Shown here: one piece after another, positions 57,403 to 64,000 of the stretch | Layout of the letters: every line of letters starts with the position of its first letter | How positions within the stretch are numbered: the stretch's first letter is position 1 | Notes under the pieces: model-generated | What the model saw: only the letters and a program-made list of their open reading frames with translations | The model's database searches: none | Told to the model about the DNA's origin: nothing | Translations under genes and position numbers: made by a program | Assembly (NCBI RefSeq): GCF_002843315.1 | Contig: NZ_MVDD01000006.1 | Span: 148,001-212,000 of the forward strand | DNA: 64,000 bases | Direction of reading: 5' to 3' | DNA from: Labilibaculum filiforme | Lineage (GTDB): Bacteria > Bacteroidota > Bacteroidia > Bacteroidales > Marinifilaceae

Positions 57403-58452
57403 TTAAAATGTCAATCGAAAAATGGTTTGACTTTCGAATATCTCATTTGGTTTGGTAAATGTTTTTGGAGAATTTGGAATGTTTGGACCATTTTGATAAC
57501 GGTGGGTTTCGCAACAAAAACCTCGATATTTTCCAAATTGATTACCAGTTTCGCGTTTCAGTTCATTAGAAGTATACATTCCTGTATAAAAAAGCATACA
57601 AGGTTCTGTAGTTTCTACCTCCAATTTACGACCACTTTCTGGCTCAACAACTTCGGCAACTTTCTGTAATTTGAATTTTGCATCATCGAATATAAAAAAG
57701 TGTTCGAAACCGGTTCCCATTGCCTTATGAACATCTGCAACTGTTTTCCCAGCTCTTAAGTCATCTACCGCATTATCCAAGTTCAATACAAGACCTGTTG
57801 CAGCTCCAGTTTCATCTAATTCTAAGCGTTTTCCTGTTAATACAGATACTTTATGACCTGTAATATCCTTTTGAAAACCAGATAAGTTGAAGTAAGTATG
57901 ATTGGTTAACGAAAGTGGTGTTAATTTATCTGTTGTTGCTTTATAGCTAATGATTATCTCATTCTTATTCGTTAATTGGAACGTAACGGCAGCCACAACA
58001 TTTCCAGGAAAGCCTTCCTCCATGTCTGGACTTTTTACTGTCATTTCCACACCTACGGTATTGTCACTATTTATTGATTTTGCCTGCCATACTTTCTTAT
58101 CAAAACCAAGTTTTCCACCATGCAAATTATTTTCGCCAGCATTCTTTGCCAATTGATACTCTTTCCCTTCCAAATTGAATTTCGCATTCTTTATTTGCGA
58201 ACAATACCTCCCAACAGTACATCCAAAATAAGGTGAGTTATTCACATATTCTTTTGAAAAGTAGCTGTCGAAATTTTCGAAACCACAAACCAAGTCTGTT
58301 CTTTCGGAACTGTTGGCAACTGGAATAGACACAGAGGTTATACATGCACCATAATTCATGATTTTCACAATCATTCCATTATCATTTTCCAATGCAAATA
58401 AATCTATTTTACTTTCCTGATAATCTCCAAAGTGTGATTTCTGAATTTTCAT
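57403..58452 (-). CDS. galM: Aldose 1-epimerase (galactose mutarotase)
   Basis: Interconverts alpha and beta anomers of hexoses. The 349-residue cytoplasmic-type protein (no signal peptide) has DNGMIVKIMNYGACITSVSI, the NNLHGGKLGFDKKVW block with the first catalytic His, LTNHTYFNLSG with the second His, and the catalytic Glu near GFCCETHRYQNGPN. A perfect LacI-type palindrome lies 40 bp upstream of the start codon, so the galM-permease pair is probably under repressor control. It links sugar uptake to the anomer-specific dehydrogenation expected in this cluster. Confidence 0.93.
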   Translation of the reverse strand: MKIQKSHFGDYQESKIDLFALENDNGMIVKIMNYGACITSVSIPVANSSERTDLVCGFENFDSYFSKEYVNNSPYFGCTVGRYCSQIKNAKFNLEGKEYQLAKNAGENNLHGGKLGFDKKVWQAKSINSDNTVGVEMTVKSPDMEEGFPGNVVAAVTFQLTNKNEIIISYKATTDKLTPLSLTNHTYFNLSGFQKDITGHKVSVLTGKRLELDETGAATGLVLNLDNAVDDLRAGKTVADVHKAMGTGFEHFFIFDDAKFKLQKVAEVVEPESGRKLEVETTEPCMLFYTGMYTSNELKRETGNQFGKYRGFCCETHRYQNGPNIPNSPKTFTKPNEIFESQTIFRLTF

Positions 58453-58491
58453 ATTTTTTGAGCTAAGGATTAATATAACTTATTTTTTTAT

Positions 58492-58503
58492 TCAAACGTT
58501 TGA
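58492..58503. promoter_or_regulatory. LacI/GalR-type operator palindrome
   Basis: TCAAACGTTTGA is a perfect 12-bp palindrome with the central CG typical of LacI-family operators. It is centred about 46 bp upstream of the galM start codon. No LacI-family gene lies in this window. Confidence 0.6.
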
Positions 58504-58542
58504 GGGAGGTCCAACTTCTCAACAATCCGACAAGAAATGCAA

Positions 58543-58590
58543 TTTGCTTATTTACCAGGTTCGCAAAAGAGAAGATCGTAAATAAGCAAA
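58543..58590 (-). terminator. Hairpin after the enolase-superfamily dehydratase gene
   Basis: TTTGCTTATTTAC (58543-58555) and GTAAATAAGCAAA (58578-58590) form a 13-bp perfect stem with a 22-nt loop, directly after the dehydratase stop. The T-tract is short, so it may be a 3'-stabilising or attenuating hairpin. Confidence 0.6.
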
Positions 58591-58596
58591 TGAATA

Positions 58597-59688
58597 TTAA
58601 ATTTGATAAGGAGCTAACTTTTCCCAGTTAAACGTAACACCGACACCTGGAGCATCTGAAGCAATGGCTCTATGGTTTTCGACCACTAAAGGACGAGTTG
58701 TGTATTCATCTATTGGAAAGCTATGAACTTCGAGCCAACCCGAATTCACCTGCGATGAAACGAGGCTTACATGCAATTCCTGCATTCCGTGGGAACAAAC
58801 AGGTAGATTGTATTTCTGAGATAATTTTGCCGCTTTCAGCCAACCTGTTACCCCTCCACAATTCGATGCATCGGGCTGAATATAGGACAATTTAGCTTGC
58901 TCGAAAGCATATTCGAATTCGTGAATGGTATGAAGATTCTCTCCCATTGCCAAAGGCATACCAGTAGCTTCGGCAATTTTCGCAAAACCTAAATAATCAT
59001 CAGGAATGGTAGGCTCTTCGAACCAAAGAATATCATATTTTTTAAAGGCGTTTGCAGCTTCAATGGCTTTCTCAACACTCATAGAGTAATTCGCATCCAC
59101 CATAAAAGTAACATCAGGTCCGATTAGTTCCCGAACCGCCTTGATTCTTTGAATATCTTCCTCTAAATTGTCACGTCCGATTTTTATTTTAACAGCATTA
59201 AATCCTGAGGCAAGATATCCTTTTATATTCCCTAACAATTTTTCAAGCGGAAATAACAAATCGATACCTCCACAATACGCCTTACAACTGTTTGAATAAC
59301 CACCAGCCATTTTCCACAACGGTTGATTTGCTTTTTTACACTTAATATCCCAAAGAGCAATATCAACAGCCGATATGGCAAAAGAAGCAATTCCTCCTCT
59401 TCCTACATAATGAATATGCCATTCCATGAAATCATAGATCTCATCAATTTTAGATGCATCTTTTCCAATAATAGCTGGAGCAAGATCATGTTCAATCATT
59501 GCTTTTATTGCATAACCACCTTTTCCTCCGGTGTAAGTGTACCCTGTACCTTCGCTACCATCTTCCAACACGACAGTTGCTGTAACCAGCTCAAAATGAT
59601 AATGATCACCATGCTTAGCATCAGAAAGAACCTCAGGTAAAGGTACTTTAAACAACTGTACTTTGATATTTGAAATACTACTGCTCAT
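58597..59688 (-). CDS. Enolase-superfamily acid-sugar dehydratase (mandelate racemase group)
   Basis: A 363-residue enzyme with the capping domain and a (beta/alpha)7-beta barrel. The barrel shows the Lys-x-Lys base in [16 protein letters not shown], the metal ligands in FMVDANYSM (Asp), [10 protein letters not shown] (Glu) and MAMGEN-like LAMGENLHT (Glu), and the His base in [13 protein letters not shown]. This set places it in the mandelate racemase subgroup and looks closest to galactarate/L-talarate or fuconate-type dehydratases. It would form a 2-keto-3-deoxy acid. Neighbouring aldehyde dehydrogenase and SDR genes fit such a pathway. The exact substrate is open. Confidence 0.85.
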   Translation of the reverse strand: MSSSISNIKVQLFKVPLPEVLSDAKHGDHYHFELVTATVVLEDGSEGTGYTYTGGKGGYAIKAMIEHDLAPAIIGKDASKIDEIYDFMEWHIHYVGRGGIASFAISAVDIALWDIKCKKANQPLWKMAGGYSNSCKAYCGGIDLLFPLEKLLGNIKGYLASGFNAVKIKIGRDNLEEDIQRIKAVRELIGPDVTFMVDANYSMSVEKAIEAANAFKKYDILWFEEPTIPDDYLGFAKIAEATGMPLAMGENLHTIHEFEYAFEQAKLSYIQPDASNCGGVTGWLKAAKLSQKYNLPVCSHGMQELHVSLVSSQVNSGWLEVHSFPIDEYTTRPLVVENHRAIASDAPGVGVTFNWEKLAPYQI

Positions 59689-59725
59689 TCGAAATTAATT
59701 ATGAATGTAAATCTTCTGAATAAAA

Positions 59726-59762
59726 TTTTCGTCATCCCTTTCCTTCGCAGAAATGACGAAAA
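59726..59762 (-). repeat. Inverted repeat between aldA and the dehydratase gene
   Basis: TTTTCGTCAT (59726-59735) and ATGACGAAAA (59753-59762) are exact complements around 17 nt. The loop and arm resemble the dispersed GTCATTGCGA elements at the right end of the window. It could also act as a weak terminator of aldA. Confidence 0.5.
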
Positions 59763-59791
59763 GATCATCTTTAAACAACACTTAAGTTTAA

Positions 59792-61240
59792 CTACCCTTT
59801 AAATCTTACGTAGAATGTTTTCTTCTCGAGATATTGCTCGAATCCATATTTTCCATCTTCCCCGCCAGTTCCACTCTTTTTATATCCATTATGGAAACCT
59901 TGATGCAATTCACCATGACCACGATTCACATAAATTTCTCCAAAATCCAACTGACTATTACAGCTCATGATTTTATTCATATCGTTGGTATAAATCATTG
60001 CAGCTAAGCCAAATTCACAGTCATTTGCATATTCAATTACCTGATCGAAAGATGAAAATTTGATTACCGGAAGAATAGGACCAAAAGCCTCTTCGTGAAC
60101 AATTGTCATGTTTTGTTTTACATCAGTAAGGATGGTAGGCATGAACCAATTTCCTTTTTCGAAGGCTGCACCTTCTGGAGCTTTTCCTCCATATGCCAAA
60201 GTCGCACCTTCTTTAAGGCTAATTTCAACCAGCTCGTGCATGTGTTTTAACTCCGATTTATTTACTTTAGCTCCCATATCGGAAGTGGCATCGAATGGAT
60301 CACCAACTTTAATTTCTTTTACTTTCGCCATAAATTTCTTCATGAACTCTTCGTAGATATCTTCGTGCACATACATTCTTTCATTGCAAGTACAAACCTG
60401 TCCGCAATTATCGAAACGAGAATGCAAGGCACCTGCAACAGTTGCATCAATATCACAATCTTCAAAAGCAATAAATGGAGCTTTTCCACCTAATTCAAGT
60501 TGCACATGAGCTAAATTCTCTGATGCAGCTTTAAAAATAGCTTGTCCGGCAGGTGTACTACCTGTCATACTTACCATTTTGGTGATTTCGTGCTTGCATA
60601 AAGCTGTTCCCATGGTACGGCCTGGACCAGTAATGATATTTAAAACGCCATCAGGAATACCTGCTTTTTTTGCTAATTCGCCTAACATTAAAGTAGACAT
60701 TGGTGTTTCGGTAGTTGGTTTTACAACAATCGAATTTCCAGCAACCAATGCAGGACCTATTTTTCGACCCGCCAATGCTAAAGGAAAATTCCAAGCTGTA
60801 ATAGCCACAACTACTCCACGAGGAATTTTCTGAATCCAAATTTGCTCGTTCTCATTGTCTGAAGGAATAATATCCCCTTCGATACGACGAGCCCATTCAC
60901 AAGCATATTCAATAAATGAACAACAAACATCTACTTCGAACTGAGCTACTTTAAATAGTTTACCTTGTTCTTTGGTTAACACCGTTGCAAGCTCTTCCCG
61001 ATTTGCTTTTATCTCTGCAACAAAAGCATACATTAACTCAGCTCTTTTACGTGCTGGTATTTTCGCCCAGACTTTTTGGGCTTTTTCTGCCACTTTTAAT
61101 GCGATAACTGCATCCTCTTCGTTTCCGTTAGCTACGGTTCCAACCACTTCGTCGTTAGAAGGATTAAAAACATTAGCAGTTTCTCCATTAGTTGGTTCTA
61201 CCCAAGCTCCGTTGATATATTGTTTGAAATTTAAATCCAT
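59792..61240 (-). CDS. aldA: Lactaldehyde dehydrogenase-type aldehyde dehydrogenase
   Basis: A 482-residue NAD-dependent aldehyde dehydrogenase. It has ITAWNFPLALAGRKIGPAL, the cofactor loop MTGSTPAGQ, the catalytic Glu in LELGGKAPF, the nucleophile Cys in FDNCGQVCTCNERM, and EAFGPILPV. The C-terminal RGHGELHQGFHNGYKKSG segment resembles AldA, which oxidises L-lactaldehyde from fucose and rhamnose breakdown and also glycolaldehyde. This supports a deoxy-sugar or related substrate for the cluster. The hairpin upstream separates it from the kduD remnant. Confidence 0.88.
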   Translation of the reverse strand: MDLNFKQYINGAWVEPTNGETANVFNPSNDEVVGTVANGNEEDAVIALKVAEKAQKVWAKIPARKRAELMYAFVAEIKANREELATVLTKEQGKLFKVAQFEVDVCCSFIEYACEWARRIEGDIIPSDNENEQIWIQKIPRGVVVAITAWNFPLALAGRKIGPALVAGNSIVVKPTTETPMSTLMLGELAKKAGIPDGVLNIITGPGRTMGTALCKHEITKMVSMTGSTPAGQAIFKAASENLAHVQLELGGKAPFIAFEDCDIDATVAGALHSRFDNCGQVCTCNERMYVHEDIYEEFMKKFMAKVKEIKVGDPFDATSDMGAKVNKSELKHMHELVEISLKEGATLAYGGKAPEGAAFEKGNWFMPTILTDVKQNMTIVHEEAFGPILPVIKFSSFDQVIEYANDCEFGLAAMIYTNDMNKIMSCNSQLDFGEIYVNRGHGELHQGFHNGYKKSGTGGEDGKYGFEQYLEKKTFYVRFKG

Positions 61241-61314
61241 ATTATTTCCGCTGTTTTATTTAAGTATCCTGATTAAAGTAATAGGTAAACAAGTATGAAA
61301 TACCAAGTGAAATA

Positions 61315-61362
61315 GGAACAAGTAACAGGAATGTAAATAAAAAACATCCTGGTACTTGTTCC
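61315..61362 (-). terminator. Large hairpin between the kduD remnant and aldA
   Basis: GGAACAAGTA (61315-61324) pairs with TACTTGTTCC (61353-61362), extended inside by CAGG/CCTG and ATGT/ACAT with one mismatch and one bulge. It lies 24 bp past the kduD stop. The weak T-tract leaves open whether it terminates or stabilises RNA. Confidence 0.65.
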
Positions 61363-61385
61363 TTATATTTTTGAAACGATTCAAT

Positions 61386-61868
61386 TTATCGTCCCATCCA
61401 ACCACCATCAACCAATACTATGCTTCCTTGCATATACGATCCGGCCTCTGAACAAAGAAATACGATCGGTCCACCAAAATCTTCTGGTTTTCCCCATCTT
61501 CCTGCAGGAATACGTGATAAGATTTGCTCTGAACGAACTGGATCGTTACGCAAAGCTTCTGTATTATCGGTATCGATATAACCTGGTGCTATTGCATTCA
61601 CATTTACTCCTTTAGATGCCCACTCATTTGCAAAAGCCATAGTCATTTGACCAATAGCACCTTTACTGGCAGCATAACCAGGAACAGTGATACCTCCTTG
61701 AAAAGTTAATAAGGAAGCTGTAAACACAATTTTACCAGCACCCCGAGCAACCATTTCTTTTCCAATTTCACGAGTCAAAATAAACTGAGCATTTTGATTT
61801 ACCTCAATTACCTTATCCCACATTTCATCTGGATGCTCCACTGCAGGTGCTCTTAAAATAGTACCCAT
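61386..61868 (-). pseudogene. kduD: 5'-truncated KduD-type short-chain dehydrogenase
   Basis: The 160-residue readable part matches the last two thirds of 2-deoxy-D-gluconate 3-dehydrogenase: GTILRAPAVEHPDEMWDKVI at its start, the catalytic VPGYAASKGAIGQ (Tyr-x3-Lys), NAIAPGYIDTDNTEAL and the end SIVLVDGGWMGR. Full-length relatives are about 250 residues, with the Rossmann TGxxxGxG loop and NNAG block before this point. Here similarity stops exactly within NNAG|GTILR, and the upstream DNA is unrelated and repeat-rich; the apparent ATG comes from the junction. Without the cofactor-binding part it should be inactive. Confidence 0.85.
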
Positions 61869-62088
61869 TTAAAACAATACGAGTGGAATATAAAGTAATA
61901 AATATGGAGATCAACATTTTCCCATAAAGGAAACCAGTGCTTAAAACGACTCTTTTTGCTGCTTGCATTATTATTTTTTAACTTGCTTCCTCTTTTTTCA
62001 GGTAGAAAACAATTGTAATATGTAAGGTTTTGAATAGTTATAGTGAATTCCTCTTAGGCACTAAAAAGCCTCACCCCCGCAGCTTTTT

Positions 62089-62235
62089 GCTTCGGTTTGG
62101 TACTTCGGAGGTGCTCCCCCCTACTTAAAAGCTTCGGTTTGGTACTTATTTGCTTCGGTGTCGAAGCTTTTTGCTCCGGTTTGGTACTTATGAGCATCGG
62201 CTTGGTACTTATTTGCTCCGGTTTGGTACTTCTGA
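62089..62235. repeat. Seven-unit 21-bp tandem repeat array
   Basis: Units begin every 21 bp at 62089, 62110, 62131, 62152, 62173, 62194 and 62215 (147 bp in all). The core is GCTTCGGTTTGGTACTT followed by four variable bases, mostly ATTT. Units 1, 3, 5, 6 and 7 keep the core with one to three changes; units 2 and 4 are degenerate but stay in phase. Adjacent spacing without unique spacers excludes a CRISPR. Confidence 0.9.
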
Positions 62236-62279
62236 AGTACCCCCTAGGGTGTTAAATAGAAAAGGCGCTCTTTTTATTT

Positions 62280-62338
62280 GCCTCGGTTTGTATTCGAGGC
62301 GATTGCAGCAGTCGTTTAGGCTTCTTCGCAATGACAAC
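62280..62338 (-). repeat. Dispersed GTCATTGCGA-type element
   Basis: On the minus strand it reads GTCATTGCGAAGAAGCC near 62338, then CAATCGCCTCG, and ends in a small hairpin GCCTCG/CGAGGC (62280-62285 and 62295-62300). Elements with GTCATTGCGAGG and a later CAATC are common extragenic repeats in bacterial genomes; assignment here is by appearance. Confidence 0.55.
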
Positions 62339-62450
62339 TATCCTTTTTTTTGCTCGTCTCGTCCCGATTAAATGGGATCGTCATTCGTAATTATTTCGCC
62401 TTTGGCGAAAAACCCAGACAGTGGGTAAATATTACTATATATCTATTTTC

Positions 62451-62912
62451 TTACTTTTTAGAGTTACCGGGGAATCTTTTACTTAGATCCTCGTAGATCA
62501 TATCTGTTCCAGGCACGCCAGCTTTTCCGGCTCCCTTCACGTAATTGTAAAATGCAAGTGCGCCAATATAAGCTTCACTTCCTGAAAGCAACATGGTATC
62601 GTCCAATAAATTGGCCAACTGCTGTATGGGTCCATACACTTGCTTTAAAGATTGTACCGCTTCCAAGTCTACTTGTAACTCATCGACTGCCACATAGGGT
62701 GGCACCAGATTGGGATTGGCTTGCATGTGCGCATAAGCTTTGCTCACAAAAGCAAAGGTTTTGTCTCCCATTTTAGGAATCACACGGCGGTCGTCGGCCG
62801 AAAGATTCTTTAAGTGAGGTAATAATTTATCATCCAATATTTGAATGGCATCCATAACAGCAACTAGGTCGGCCTCTGGAATTTCTACTGAAACTTGGTT
62901 TTTAGTTATCAT
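62451..62912 (-). CDS. Hypothetical 153-residue alpha-helical protein
   Basis: I do not recognise a family. The protein is soluble, without a signal peptide or cysteines, and appears to be all helical: EADLVAVMDAIQILDDKLLP, then DRRVIPKMGDKTFAFVSKA, VDLEAVQSLKQVYGPIQQL and a final AYIGALAFYNYVKGAGKAG segment. A clean start and even codon use suggest a real gene. It is isolated in the repeat-rich right end, with no gene closer than about 500 bp on either side apart from remnants, and is somewhat richer in G+C than its flanks. It may be a passenger of whatever remodelled this region. Confidence 0.7.
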   Translation of the reverse strand: MITKNQVSVEIPEADLVAVMDAIQILDDKLLPHLKNLSADDRRVIPKMGDKTFAFVSKAYAHMQANPNLVPPYVAVDELQVDLEAVQSLKQVYGPIQQLANLLDDTMLLSGSEAYIGALAFYNYVKGAGKAGVPGTDMIYEDLSKRFPGNSKK

Positions 62913-63242
62913 TTTGTTTTTTATTTTGAGTTAGAACCACTGTCTGAAGTTCATTCCTTGGTTTACATCGTTTCACAATAGTACAACGACATAATTTCCG
63001 AACTAATGTACAGTAATTTTTCAAATTAAAAACCATCTGCCTAAACAATATATTTATTACTACCGCTCAAAGCCTAGTAAACAAACGTAATTTTTATTTC
63101 CCGTGAGCATTATTAGATAATAAGTTAAGATGTATCCATAACGAATACCTACCTCTTGCATCTCTCACTTTATACTTATGTTGCTTTTTTTAATGTTAAC
63201 AGCCTAATTACCTTTTTAATCTCCTATTTTGTCGCTTACTAC

Positions 63243-63262
63243 TTAATTCCCCAGCGATCCTT
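63243..63262 (+). repeat. 20-bp direct repeat, copy 1 (copy 2 at 63939-63958)
   Basis: TTAATTCCCCAGCGATCCTT here and TTAATTCCCCAGAGATCCTT at 63939-63958 differ at one base. They are in the same orientation, 696 bp apart, and flank the ugd remnant. Confidence 0.75.
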
Positions 63263-63266
63263 CGTA

Positions 63267-63284
63267 TCCCGACAGCTTTCGGGA
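63267..63284. repeat. TCCCGA-TCGGGA hairpin element
   Basis: TCCCGA (63267-63272) and TCGGGA (63279-63284) with a 6-nt loop. Short hairpins of this kind (TCCCGATAGC-TATCGGGA) are frequent between Bacteroidota genes. Confidence 0.5.
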
Positions 63285-63320
63285 CGAGGTTCGTATAAAT
63301 TGGCATTGTAACGAACGCGA

Positions 63321-63360
63321 ACAGATTGCCACGGCATCGTTCCTCTGCCTCGCAATGACA
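63321..63360 (-). repeat. Dispersed GTCATTGCGAGG element
   Basis: On the minus strand it reads TGTCATTGCGAGGCAGAGG, then AACGATGCC and GGCAATCTG, the recognisable order of the GTCATTGCGAGG...GCAATCT repeat class. A related copy lies at 62280-62338. Confidence 0.65.
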
Positions 63361-63427
63361 ATTCAATGTTGCGGTATCTGCGTTTTAATTAATAATTGAT
63401 AATCCGTAATTAATAATTATCTCTTGT

Positions 63428-63598
63428 TTATTCTCCTTTACCAATATTATAAACTTTAAAACCAATCGCACTTAATTCCTCTTTGTCCACCACATTTACC
63501 TTAATGTGCGGGCATTTTTGGGCAAGAACTGCCATGCTTGGCCCACCTACGTATCCTGCTCCTATGCAACAAATGTTTGTTATTTTTTGTATTGTCAT
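63428..63598 (-). pseudogene. UDP-glucose 6-dehydrogenase remnant with a large internal deletion
   Basis: A 56-residue frame from the ATG at 63598. Its first 38 residues match the N-terminus of UDP-glucose 6-dehydrogenase ([20 protein letters not shown], then [11 protein letters not shown]). Directly after VVD it continues [18 protein letters not shown] and stops, which looks like the extreme C-terminus of the same enzyme. About 380 residues of the usual 430-450, including the catalytic Cys and Lys, are missing, with the reading frame kept across the junction. It cannot be an active enzyme. A longer upstream start at 63718 has no family support. Confidence 0.75.
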
Positions 63599-64000
63599 GT
63601 TTATATATGTCTTGAAGAGTCTTTTTCGTCGCACAGAATGCCTTCTTCTCCAAATAAGATTAGCTCGTGCGCCGATTTGTATGATTACCGCGTAAACCCA
63701 GGGTGACATTCGCTTCACTCATTTGCCCTGAGCTATCATCTATTTGCCCTTCAGGCAAAAGGAGAATTAAAAATTATAATTATTAATTTTTGGCTTGAGA
63801 TTAATAACACCCCCTTTCTCCCGCCTGAATGGGGGACTAGTGCTTCGGATGAGCTTTATCTTTCCAGCTTTGCTGGTCCCGGCACCTCGGGATTATCATC
63901 TTTAATCAAACTTTTCTGCGTAATCTGCGTCAGAATTCTTAATTCCCCAGAGATCCTTGGTCCTTAGGCTTCTCTTAGAGTGACGAGCAATGAGGAGCAT
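63599..64000. other. Decayed, repeat-rich right edge of the window
   Basis: 402 bp without a supported gene. It contains the second copy of the 20-bp direct repeat (63939-63958), a TTTGCCCTTCAGGCAAA hairpin near 63746-63762, a GCTTTATC-type tract and a TCTGCGTAATCTGCGTC stretch near 63915, all typical of repetitive extragenic DNA. Confidence 0.55.

Larger units (their letters stand above)
61869..62450. other. Repeat-rich, gene-free region upstream of the kduD remnant
   Basis: 582 bp without a supported gene. It contains the 21-bp tandem array (62089-62235), a GTCATTGCGA-type element (62280-62338) and a TCCCGAT/ATGGGATC-like fragment near 62360. The missing front of kduD is not found here in any frame that I could read. 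Confidence 0.65.
62913..63427. other. Gene-free, repeat-containing gap
   Basis: 515 bp with no supported gene. It holds one copy of a 20-bp direct repeat (63243-63262), a TCCCGA/TCGGGA hairpin (63267-63284) and a GTCATTGCGAGG element (63321-63360). An AT-rich AATTAATAATT tract near 63390-63420 precedes the ugd remnant. Confidence 0.6.

Noticed and set aside
62089-62235. CRISPR array
   Set aside because: The repeats are directly adjacent with no unique spacers, too short a unit, and no cas genes are present.
62150-62371. 73-codon plus-strand frame through the 21-bp array with a repeated LLRFGTY-like heptad
   Set aside because: The repeat unit length of 21 bp automatically creates a heptad; the frame has no family similarity and continues into a dispersed repeat element.
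63599-63718. N-terminal extension of the UDP-glucose dehydrogenase remnant
   Set aside because: The enzyme family starts at the [13 protein letters not shown] point; the extension is Arg-rich and unrelated, and crosses repeat-like DNA.

Overview
The window looks like a chromosomal stretch of a marine or anaerobic member of the Bacteroidota, probably a Marinilabiliales/Marinifilaceae-like organism; that lineage is an inference from gene content and not from any marker gene. Supporting signs are an UpxY-type NusG paralogue heading a polysaccharide operon, a secreted protease with a type IX secretion sorting domain, DUF3078 and TorF-like outer-membrane proteins, a MaeB malic enzyme fused to a phosphotransacetylase domain, AT-rich gaps, few Shine-Dalgarno sites, and several matches to the Bacteroidota promoter form TTTG-N19-TAnnTTTG. 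No rRNA, tRNA, CRISPR array or intact insertion sequence was found.

Left end (1-5820): the promoter-proximal end of a surface-polysaccharide operon on the minus strand: UpxY, WecC, WecB, a Wzx-type flippase and a DegT aminotransferase that runs off the window. It is preceded by about 800 bp of gene-free leader with two strong inverted repeats. Next, 5821-20123 is mostly housekeeping: MaeB, a PiT-family transporter, YidC, PyrG, a five-repeat DUF349 protein, Hsp20, TrmD, rubrerythrin, a TorF-like porin and QueE, most closed by clear intrinsic terminators.

Middle (20437-43137): two sensor kinases (one with a c-type haem motif, one a large hybrid), a divergent Lrp regulator/threonine dehydrogenase pair with phased upstream repeats, an unassigned radical-SAM gene with a 162-residue partner, an S9 peptidase, CysQ with an SLC13/TrkA-C transporter, an isocitrate/isopropylmalate dehydrogenase overlapping an altered HD protein, and an AddA/RecB-like helicase-nuclease. 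Then 43518-56211 holds a subtilase with seven fibronectin type III repeats, MnmA, lipid genes (PAP2, diacylglycerol kinase-like), and an amino-sugar cluster: an AmgK-like kinase fused to a RapZ C-terminal domain, a 46-residue Cys-rich protein, and a MurU-like nucleotidyltransferase.

Right end (56347-64000): a sugar/acid-sugar catabolic cluster (RhaT-like permease, GalM, enolase-superfamily dehydratase, AldA, and a 5'-truncated KduD) with a LacI-type palindrome in front of galM. Beyond it the DNA becomes repeat-rich and decayed: a seven-unit 21-bp tandem array, dispersed GTCATTGCGA elements, one intact orphan gene, and a UDP-glucose dehydrogenase remnant that keeps only its two ends joined in frame. 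The strongest leads for new biology are the kinase-RapZ fusion operon, the radical-SAM pair and the deletion-prone right end.
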